In this document: piece after piece, positions 1 to 7,761 of the stretch
How the letters are laid out: every line of letters starts with the position of its first letter
Position numbering within the stretch: the first letter of the stretch is position 1
Assembly (NCBI GenBank): GCA_030043285.1
Contig: JASHXZ010000630.1
Coordinates: 1 to 7,761 of the forward strand
DNA from: Xanthobacteraceae bacterium
GTDB taxonomy: Bacteria > Pseudomonadota > Alphaproteobacteria > Rhizobiales > Xanthobacteraceae
Direction: 5' to 3'
DNA: 7,761 bases
Translations under genes and position numbers: made by a program
Notes under the pieces: generated by a model
What the model was told of the DNA's origin: nothing
Database searches by the model: none
Seen by the model: the letters and a program-made list of their open reading frames with translations, nothing else

Positions 1-404
1 CCGTCATGGATCTCGCTGCGGAATTTTACCTGCAGACGGTCGAGGCCGTATTCGTGCGCCACGCGCTGCCGGATGGAGAAATGACGCATCGCGGCCGCCG
101 CGTCGATCCGCGCTGCATCCGGCAAGTGGCGTTGCTCACGATCGAAGGCGAGCACGACGACATTTCGGGAGTCGGCCAGACCGAGGCGGCGCATCATTTG
201 TGCAGCAATATTCCGGCCGAGCGCAAAGTACATTGGCTGCAGCCGGGCGTCGGCCATTACGGCGTGTTCAACGGCTCGCGCTTTCGCGCCGAGATCGCGC
301 CGCGCATCGCCGATTTCGTGCTCTCCACGGCACACGCGAGCCGCGCCACGCGCGCCAGCCTCGCCAAACGCCGCGCCAACGGCGGCGCGATGCAGGTGGC
401 GTGA
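1..404 (+). CDS. phaZ: Intracellular polyhydroxyalkanoate depolymerase, C-terminal part (5' end outside window)
   Basis: This is the C-terminal ~133 residues of a cytoplasmic enzyme that hydrolyses stored PHA/PHB granules to hydroxyacids so the carbon can be reused. The reading frame is open from the first base; the ATG at 6 lies inside the protein (MDLAAEFYLQTVE is typical of the domain interior), so the true start is upstream of the window. Counting from that ATG, GEHDDISGVGQ (48-58) carries the probable catalytic Asp (D51) and QPGVGHYGVFNG (79-90) the catalytic His (H84). The 33-residue gap between them fits, from memory, the Cys-Asp-His triad of the Ralstonia PhaZa1 family. The nucleophile would lie outside the window. 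After the domain comes a short Arg/Ala-rich tail (from about residue 108) ending at TGA 402-404. Family assignment is strong; the exact paralogue is not resolved. Confidence 0.9.
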   Translation, partial: VMDLAAEFYLQTVEAVFVRHALPDGEMTHRGRRVDPRCIRQVALLTIEGEHDDISGVGQTEAAHHLCSNIPAERKVHWLQPGVGHYGVFNGSRFRAEIAPRIADFVLSTAHASRATRASLAKRRANGGAMQVA

Positions 405-436
405 AGCCGGTCTTCGCGGCTGCCGGTGCGGCCCTA

Positions 437-465
437 TTGCCGCCTGACGGATGTGACACTATCGC
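437..465 (+). promoter_or_regulatory. Candidate housekeeping-sigma promoter for the metallopeptidase-like gene
   Basis: In the 86-base spacer after phaZ, TTGCCG (437-442) and TATCGC (460-465) are separated by 17 bases. This resembles an alphaproteobacterial sigma-70-type promoter (TTGAC-like and TATA-like boxes). Transcription would begin near 472, leaving a leader of about 20 bases before the ATG at 491. Partial matches like this are common by chance, so this is only a candidate; read-through from phaZ is the alternative. Confidence 0.3.
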
Positions 466-490
466 AGCCGGTTGATTCGGGCCCCTGGCC

Positions 491-1264
491 ATGCTGCTGC
501 GCGCGCTGCTTTACCGCCGTCCCAGTGAGCCGCAGGCGATTCAGATCGTCTTCGATCGCTCGGTCTATGTGGTGCGCGTGCGGCGGCATCGACAGGCGCG
601 GCGCTATACGTTGCGCATCCAGGCGGCGAGCCGCGAGGCGGTGCTGACGATTCCGCCGCGCGGCACGTTGGCGGAGGCGCGCGACTTCGCCGAGAAGCAC
701 GGCGCCTGGATTGCGGCACGGCTCGACCGGCTGCCGCGCGCGGCGCCGTTCGCGGACGGCACCGTGGTGCCGTTGCGCGGCGTGCCGCACCGCATCGCGC
801 ATCGCCGCATCAGGCGCGGCACGGTGTGGACCGAGGCGGACGCGGCGAGCGAGCAACTCCTCTGCGTCGCCGGTGACAGCCCGCACATCGACCGCCGTGT
901 TGCCGATTTCCTGCGCCGCGAGGCGCGGCGCGATCTCGACAGCGCCAGCCGCCGCTTCGCCAAGGAGCTCGGCGTCGAGATCAAGCGAGTGGCGGTGCGC
1001 GACCAGGCGAGCCGCTGGGGCTCGTGCTCGACCACCGGCGTGCTGTCGTTTTCCTGGCGGCTCATCCTGGCGCCGGTTTTCGTGCTCGACTATTTGGCGG
1101 CGCATGAAGTGGCGCATCTTGTGGAAATGAATCACTCGGCGCGGTTCTGGCGCATCGTGCAACGACTTTGCCCCGATCACGAGCGCGCCAAGGTGTGGCT
1201 CGACGTGCACGGCGCCGACTTGCACCGCTACGGCTTGCCGGACGCAACACGCGAATTGGCGTAG
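491..1264 (+). CDS. YgjP/DUF45 family zinc metallopeptidase-like protein
   Basis: A 257-residue protein of the YgjP-like/DUF45 family (COG1451, predicted metal-dependent hydrolase; Pfam groups it with zincin-like and SprT-like proteins). The N-terminal half is an Arg-rich beta region (about 17-115). The C-terminal half carries the family hallmarks: SRWGSCS (174-180), the zincin motif HEVAH (205-209) with two predicted zinc-ligand His and the catalytic Glu, and a downstream MNHSARFW (213-220) whose His215 is the likely third ligand. No signal peptide or membrane segment is visible, so it is probably cytoplasmic. The ATG at 491 is the first usable start and puts the family beta region near the N-terminus, but no good Shine-Dalgarno precedes it. 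It follows phaZ on the same strand by 86 bases and converges with the cyclic-nucleotide-binding gene 24 bases downstream. Substrate and physiological role are not known for this family. Confidence 0.88.
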   Translation: MLLRALLYRRPSEPQAIQIVFDRSVYVVRVRRHRQARRYTLRIQAASREAVLTIPPRGTLAEARDFAEKHGAWIAARLDRLPRAAPFADGTVVPLRGVPHRIAHRRIRRGTVWTEADAASEQLLCVAGDSPHIDRRVADFLRREARRDLDSASRRFAKELGVEIKRVAVRDQASRWGSCSTTGVLSFSWRLILAPVFVLDYLAAHEVAHLVEMNHSARFWRIVQRLCPDHERAKVWLDVHGADLHRYGLPDATRELA

Positions 1265-1284
1265 ACAACGGCGCTAAAGGAAAT

Positions 1285-1297
1285 CCGCTTACAGCGG
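1285..1297 (-). terminator. Possible weak terminator hairpin at the end of the regulator pair
   Basis: A perfect 5-base stem with a 3-base loop (CCGCT-GTA-AGCGG on the minus strand) spans the stop codon of the cyclic-nucleotide-binding gene. On the minus strand it is followed by the pyrimidine-rich ATTTCCTTT. The stem is short and the U-tract impure, so termination here is weak at best. It lies between two convergent genes with only 24 bases between their stop codons. Confidence 0.25.
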
Positions 1298-1753
1298 TGA
1301 GCGGCCGCGCGCCAAGGCGGTGCGGATGTTTTCCATCTCGCGGCCCCATTGATCGGCGCGCGAGGCGAGCAGCTCGCGCAGGCGCTGCGCGGCTTCCGGA
1401 TAGCTGTCGAGGACCTTCAAAAACGCCGCGCGCGAAATGCGCAGCACGCGCGCCGGTTCGCGCGCGGTCGCGGTGGCGGGCCGTTTGGTCGCCGCCAGCA
1501 ATGCGGTTTCGCCAAGAAGCGTGGCCGGCCCGGCAATCGCTTCCTCGCCGCTGCCGCCCTGCGGCTGCAGCGCTAACGACCCCCGCTGCACCACAAAGGC
1601 GCCGTCGGCATCGTCGCCGGCGCTGAACAGTACGTCGCCCGTTTGCAGCGACAGCGATTCCGCGGCGATCGCCAAGTTGCGCACTGCGGCGCCGCCGAGC
1701 CGCCGCAGCGTCGGCACGCGCTCCAGCAGCGCGATCTCGTCTTCAATCGCCAT
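1289..1753 (-). CDS. Stand-alone cyclic-nucleotide-binding domain protein (Crp-like, no DNA-binding domain)
   Basis: A 154-residue protein that is essentially one cyclic-nucleotide-binding (cNMP) beta-roll. The domain runs from about residue 8 to 118: an N-terminal helix with LLERVPTLRRL, the roll segment LQTGDVLFSAGDDADGAFVV (36-55), and a phosphate-binding-cassette-like stretch with G81, E82 and RPAT (91-94). In CRP-type proteins the Gly-Glu and the Arg contact the nucleotide, and all are present, so ligand binding is plausible. A single C-terminal helix (about 120-148) follows. The helix-turn-helix of Crp/Fnr regulators is absent, so it should not bind DNA by itself. It starts 12 bases after the response regulator stop, probably in one transcript. 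No Shine-Dalgarno is visible before the ATG, which suggests translational coupling. Inferred role: a cytoplasmic ligand-sensing partner of the upstream regulator. Ligand and partner are unproven. Confidence 0.85.
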   Translation of the reverse strand: MAIEDEIALLERVPTLRRLGGAAVRNLAIAAESLSLQTGDVLFSAGDDADGAFVVQRGSLALQPQGGSGEEAIAGPATLLGETALLAATKRPATATAREPARVLRISRAAFLKVLDSYPEAAQRLRELLASRADQWGREMENIRTALARGRSPL

Positions 1754-1765
1754 GCGTAAGCCGCG

Positions 1766-2452
1766 TCACGGCACCAGCTTATAGCCGCCGGCCTCGGTGA
1801 CCAGGATGGCGGGCGCGGCGGCATCCTTCTCGATCTTTTGTCGTAACCGGTAGATGTGGGTCTCCAGCGTGTGGGTGGTGACACCCGAATTGTAGCCCCA
1901 CACTTCCTGCAACAACGTTTCGCGCGATACCGGCCGCTGCCCGGCGCGAAACAGATAACGCAGGATCGAGGTTTCCTTCTCGGTCAGGCGGACCTTGTTG
2001 CCCTTCGGGTTGAGCAGAAGCTTCGAGCTTGGCCGGAACGTGTAGGGACCGATGGTGAAGATCGCGTCCTCGCTGGCTTCGTGTTGGCGCAGTTGCGCGC
2101 GGATACGCGCCAGCAGCACGGCAAAGCGGAACGGCTTGGCGACGTAATCGTTGGCGCCGGATTCCAGGCCGAGGATCGTATCGGAATCGGTGTCGTGGGC
2201 GGTGAGCATGATGATCGGCGCCTTGAAGCCGTTCTTGCGCAGAATCCGCACCGCCTCGCGGCCATCGATATCGGGCAGGCCGACGTCCATGATGACGAGG
2301 TCGATCTGGCCGGCCTTGGCGGCCTGCACGCCCTTGCTGCCGTTCTCTACCGCAACGGCTTCGAACTCCTCGTGCAGCGACAGCTGCTCAGTCAGCGCGT
2401 CGCGCAGCTCGGGGTCGTCCTCGACAATCAGAATCTTACGCGTATTCGGCAT
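1766..2452 (-). CDS. OmpR-family DNA-binding response regulator without an adjacent kinase
   Basis: A complete 228-residue two-domain regulator. The receiver domain (about 5-122) has the acidic pair D12/D13, phospho-acceptor D56 in IMDVGLPDIDG, T84 in IMLTAHD and K106 in YVAKPF, so it should be phosphorylatable. The winged-helix domain (about 131-228) has the usual LTEKE (156-160), VWGYNSGVTTHTLETHIYRLR recognition region (184-204) and TEAGGYKLVP end. The start at 2452 is chosen because MPNTRKILIVEDD places the receiver at the N-terminus, as is normal for the family; the open frame reaches 2575 but the extra 41 residues look non-coding and would run through the divergent spacer. GGCGGA lies just upstream as a weak ribosome site. 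It is followed by the cyclic-nucleotide-binding gene and diverges from the transpeptidase-like gene. No histidine kinase is in the window. Target genes are unknown; autoregulation and control of the divergent gene are inferences. Confidence 0.93.
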   Translation of the reverse strand: MPNTRKILIVEDDPELRDALTEQLSLHEEFEAVAVENGSKGVQAAKAGQIDLVIMDVGLPDIDGREAVRILRKNGFKAPIIMLTAHDTDSDTILGLESGANDYVAKPFRFAVLLARIRAQLRQHEASEDAIFTIGPYTFRPSSKLLLNPKGNKVRLTEKETSILRYLFRAGQRPVSRETLLQEVWGYNSGVTTHTLETHIYRLRQKIEKDAAAPAILVTEAGGYKLVP

Positions 2453-2474
2453 CAATCCGCCCCGAAAGCCGCCC

Positions 2475-2507
2475 CACGCGCCGGTTAATGCTTCTGGCAC
2501 GCGCCGG
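2475..2507. repeat. Two 10-base direct repeats in the divergent regulatory spacer
   Basis: CACGCGCCGG occurs at 2475-2484 and again at 2498-2507, 23 bases start to start, about two helical turns. The repeats sit immediately upstream of the response regulator start, between it and the divergent gene. OmpR-family regulators commonly bind tandem direct half-sites, so this is a candidate autoregulatory operator. Chance recurrence in GC-rich sequence is a real alternative. Confidence 0.3.
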
Positions 2508-2520
2508 GATGACGGCGACT

Positions 2521-2548
2521 TTGCCGCCCACCGGCCGCGCAGTAGAAC
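2521..2548 (+). promoter_or_regulatory. Candidate promoter for the L,D-transpeptidase-like gene
   Basis: TTGCCG (2521-2526) and TAGAAC (2543-2548) are spaced by 16 bases, resembling sigma-70 -35 and -10 boxes. Transcription starting near 2555 would give a leader of about 30 bases before the ATG at 2585 and would exclude the in-frame ATG at 2549 as a start. No comparably convincing promoter was found on the minus strand for the response regulator. The evidence is pattern match only. Confidence 0.28.
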
Positions 2549-2584
2549 ATGCGCGCCCAAAAGAGCAAGCGACACTTAGGAAGC

Positions 2585-3154
2585 ATGGGCCGTAACTCCT
2601 CCGGCTTGGCGCGTCCGTCTATGCATCCAACACCTGCGAGCCTCATCCGCATCCATCGGCGGCCCGGCCATAAGACGCAGGGCTGGCTGCGGGCCGGGCC
2701 ATTGACCGTGCCGGTTGCGCTCGGCCGCGGCGGCATTCGTGCCGACAAGCGCGAAGGCGATGGCGGTACGCCAAGCGGACGTTTTCGGCCGCTGCGGCTC
2801 TGGTGGCGGGCCGATCGCCTGCCGCGGCCGGCAAGCCTGTTGCCGGCGCGCCGGATTGCCGACGACGACGCCTGGTGCGAGGACCCGGCTGATCGCCGCT
2901 ACAACCGGCATCTCCGGCGCTCGGCCAATGAACCAGGCGACCGGCTGGCGCGAAGCGACGGGCTCTACGACGTGATTGTGGAGATCGACCACAACACCCG
3001 GCCGCGCATCGCCGGGCGCGGCAGTGCGGTGTTCATCCACGTCGCCCGCCCGGGCTTCGCCCCGACCGCGGGGTGCGTGGCTTTACGGCCGCGCGACCTT
3101 CGGATTTTGCTGACGAAATTGTCGCGGAAGACGCGAATTCTAATTCATTTCTAG
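2585..3154 (+). CDS. YkuD-type L,D-transpeptidase family protein
   Basis: A 189-residue protein made almost entirely of an L,D-transpeptidase (YkuD/COG3786-like) domain. Family members cross-link or modify peptidoglycan through a catalytic Cys. Visible landmarks are VALGRGGI (44-51) followed by DKREGDGGTPSGRF (54-67), the family-typical DDAWCEDPADRRYNR (94-108), EIDHNTRPRIAGRGSAVFIH (133-152) with predicted catalytic His152, and TAGCVAL (161-167) with Cys164. The usual SHGC form is TAGC here, and the His-Cys gap is only 12 residues, as in this subfamily. ATG 2585 is preceded by AGGA at 2578-2581, three bases away, which is close but is the only ribosome site seen. ATG 2621 (177 residues) is a fair alternative because the conserved domain starts right after it. 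A stop codon at 2543-2545 blocks further upstream extension. No signal peptide or membrane segment can be found, which is odd for a periplasmic enzyme. It diverges from the response regulator and converges on atpC. Confidence 0.85.
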   Translation: MGRNSSGLARPSMHPTPASLIRIHRRPGHKTQGWLRAGPLTVPVALGRGGIRADKREGDGGTPSGRFRPLRLWWRADRLPRPASLLPARRIADDDAWCEDPADRRYNRHLRRSANEPGDRLARSDGLYDVIVEIDHNTRPRIAGRGSAVFIHVARPGFAPTAGCVALRPRDLRILLTKLSRKTRILIHF

Positions 3155-3164
3155 GGTAGTTTTT

Positions 3165-3184
3165 TGGCGCGCCTTATTGCGCCA
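3165..3184. other. Short inverted repeat between the convergent transpeptidase-like and atpC genes
   Basis: TGGCGC (3165-3170) pairs with GCGCCA (3179-3184) across an 8-base loop, covering the atpC stop codon. Six T residues (3160-3165) lie on the plus strand just before the repeat, so on the minus transcript the hairpin is followed by A residues rather than U. Neither strand therefore gives a standard intrinsic terminator. The gap between the two stop codons is only 19 bases, and no better terminator is visible. Confidence 0.3.
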
Positions 3185-3572
3185 GCGCGGCCTGCAAGGT
3201 CTTGAGCTGCTCGAGCCGGCGGGCGAGCCTGTCGCGCTCCGCGTCGTCGGTGGCGTCCCCCACGTCCTCCTCGGCGTCCTTGATCTCGGCAGCCAGCATC
3301 GCGGTGTCGAATTCGTCGCGCGCCACGGCCCGATCGGCCAAAACCGTAAGACCGGCGGGACCGACTTCGGCAATGCCGCCGATAACCACGACCGCCTCGC
3401 GCGAACCGCCGTTAAGGATGGTGAGAATGCCGGGCCGCAGCGGCGTCACCAGCGGCGCATGACCGGCCAAGATGCCCATGTCGCCCTCGACGCCCGGCAG
3501 GTCGACCTGATCGACGTCGCCAGAGAACAGCACCCGTTCGGGCGAGACGAATTCGAAGTGGAGCGCGGCCAT
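3174..3572 (-). CDS. atpC: F1F0 ATP synthase subunit epsilon
   Basis: A 132-residue rotor subunit of the F1 sector, close to the usual family length. It sits on the gamma foot and helps couple rotation to the c-ring; in bacteria it can restrain ATP hydrolysis. The N-terminal beta-sandwich (about 1-85) shows the typical FEFVSPERVLFSGDVDQVDLPG start, GDMGILAGHAPLVTPLRPG (30-48) and VVVIGGIAEV (60-69). The C-terminal part (about 88-132) is a predicted helical hairpin rich in Glu, Asp, Arg and Ala. It is the last gene of the operon, starting 14 bases after the atpD stop. No Shine-Dalgarno lies at normal distance before its ATG, so translation probably depends on ribosomes finishing atpD. Confidence 0.97.
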   Translation of the reverse strand: MAALHFEFVSPERVLFSGDVDQVDLPGVEGDMGILAGHAPLVTPLRPGILTILNGGSREAVVVIGGIAEVGPAGLTVLADRAVARDEFDTAMLAAEIKDAEEDVGDATDDAERDRLARRLEQLKTLQAALAQ

Positions 3573-3586
3573 GGTTCGCTACGTTC

Positions 3587-5038
<1,452 letters not shown>

Positions 5039-5059
5039 TTAGTTCTGTAGCTGTTCGGA

Positions 5060-5938
5060 TCACAGCGCCTCGGCGCCGGAGATGATCTCGATCAGCTCCT
5101 TGGTGATCATCGCCTGGCGGGTGCGGTTATAGGTGAGCGTCTGCCGCCGGATCATGTCGCCCGCGTTGCGCGTCGCATTGTCCATCGCCGACATCTGCGC
5201 GCCGTAGAACGAGGCGGCGTTCTCCAGAAGCGCGCGGAAGATCTGCACCGCGACGTTGCGCGGCAACAGTTCGTGCAAAATGTCCTCGGCCTCGGGCTCG
5301 AACTCATAGGCCGCGCCGCCGAGCGCGTCGCTGGCCTTGGTGTCGAACAGCGGCGGAATGATCTGCTGCGCGGTCGGAATCTGCGCGATCACCGAGCGGA
5401 AGCGCGAGTAGAAGAGGGTGCAGACGTCGAACTCGAATTTTTCGAAGCGCGCAATCACCTTCTTGGCGATCGTCTCGGCGTGCTCGAAATGCAGCGTGCG
5501 CGCCGCGCGCAGGTCGACCAGCTCGACGATCTGACTGGCGAACTGCCGGCGCAACTGGTCGTAGCCCTTGCGGCCGACGCAGAAGAACTTGACCTCCTTG
5601 CCTTCGGCCGCCAGCGCGATGGCGCGCTCGCGCGCGTGGCGCACGATCGCGGTGTTGAACGGCCCGCATAGCCCGCGCTCGGCGGTGCAGACCAGCAGCA
5701 TATGGACCTGATCGTTGCCCGAGCCGCGCAACAGCCGCGGCGCGGCCTCGAGAGTACCGACCGACGCAGCGATATTGCCGAGCACCTTCTCCATGCTGGC
5801 GGCGTAAGGCCGCGCCGCCTCGGCCGCGGCCTGGGCGCGGCGCAGCTTCGACGCCGCGACCATCTGCATGGCCTTGGTGATCTTCTGCGTCGCCTTGGTG
5901 GCGGCGATGCGGTTGCGCAGATCTTTGAGCGAAGGCAT
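5060..5938 (-). CDS. atpG: F1F0 ATP synthase subunit gamma
   Basis: A 292-residue central-shaft subunit, one per complex, which rotates inside the alpha3-beta3 hexamer and drives the conformational cycle. The N-terminal helix [20 protein letters not shown] and following [15 protein letters not shown] (22-36) form half of the coiled-coil shaft. The central Rossmann-like part includes [15 protein letters not shown] (81-95). The C-terminal helix (about 240-292) contains TRNAGDMI (256-263) and the family signature [14 protein letters not shown] (278-291). Length and all three segments match the family. It begins 15 bases after the atpA stop. No Shine-Dalgarno is visible before its ATG, so expression by translational coupling is inferred. 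Confidence 0.98.
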   Translation of the reverse strand: MPSLKDLRNRIAATKATQKITKAMQMVAASKLRRAQAAAEAARPYAASMEKVLGNIAASVGTLEAAPRLLRGSGNDQVHMLLVCTAERGLCGPFNTAIVRHARERAIALAAEGKEVKFFCVGRKGYDQLRRQFASQIVELVDLRAARTLHFEHAETIAKKVIARFEKFEFDVCTLFYSRFRSVIAQIPTAQQIIPPLFDTKASDALGGAAYEFEPEAEDILHELLPRNVAVQIFRALLENAASFYGAQMSAMDNATRNAGDMIRRQTLTYNRTRQAMITKELIEIISGAEAL

Positions 5939-5953
5939 GGGCCGATCAGGCGA

Positions 5954-7761
<1,808 letters not shown>

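Noticed and set aside
434..1225. 263-codon minus-strand open frame antisense to the YgjP/DUF45 gene
   Set aside because: The plus-strand gene has clear catalytic motifs; the antisense product is Arg/Ala-rich with no domain.
2453..2575. Longer N-terminus for the response regulator starting at 2575
   Set aside because: The receiver domain begins right after the Met at 2452, which is normal for the family. The extra 41 residues have no family counterpart and would run through the whole divergent spacer.
2549..2584. Start of the transpeptidase-like gene at ATG 2549
   Set aside because: No ribosome site precedes it, it overlaps the candidate -10 box, and the added residues (MRAQKSKRHLGS) are not part of the conserved domain.
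3160..3165. T6 run as the U-tract of a terminator for the plus-strand gene
   Set aside because: No stable GC-rich stem lies directly upstream; the nearby GAATT/AATTC repeat leaves only a 2-base loop and cannot form a good hairpin.
3166..3173. GGCGCGCC 8-base palindrome
   Set aside because: A short GC-only palindrome is expected by chance at this base composition, and nothing else supports a site function.

Overview
The window is GC-rich, gene-dense chromosomal DNA of an alphaproteobacterium, most likely of the order Hyphomicrobiales (Rhizobiales). Three things point there. The F1 ATP synthase genes run atpH-atpA-atpG-atpD-atpC as a block with no F0 genes between them or directly after them. 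The alpha subunit has the short insertion shared by alphaproteobacteria and mitochondria. An intracellular polyhydroxyalkanoate (PHA) depolymerase lies at the left edge. The order is inferred from remembered family resemblance; no search was run.

Left part, 1-1264, plus strand: the 3' end of an intracellular PHA depolymerase gene (phaZ-like), an 86-base spacer with a candidate promoter, and a complete YgjP/DUF45-type zinc metallopeptidase-like gene. Middle, 1289-2452, minus strand: an OmpR-family response regulator followed 12 bases later by a small protein that is only a cyclic-nucleotide-binding domain. No sensor kinase is present. A 132-base divergent spacer (2453-2584) holds a candidate promoter and a 10-base direct repeat. 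It leads into a plus-strand YkuD-type L,D-transpeptidase-like gene (2585-3154) that has no visible signal peptide.

Right part, 3174-7761, minus strand: the F1 operon, read right to left as atpH (5' end beyond the window), atpA, atpG, atpD, atpC. Its products form the soluble catalytic head and stator/rotor connections of the proton-driven ATP synthase. Junctions are tight: a 1-base overlap, then 15, 42 and 14 bases. Alpha and beta, present in three copies per complex, have clear Shine-Dalgarno sequences; gamma and epsilon, present once, do not.

Most of the window is ordinary housekeeping sequence. I see no mobile element, CRISPR array, tRNA, rRNA or defence system. The least understood parts are the kinase-less response regulator with its cyclic-nucleotide-binding partner, and the divergent transpeptidase-like protein without an export signal. 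I do not see convincing evidence of a wholly new system.
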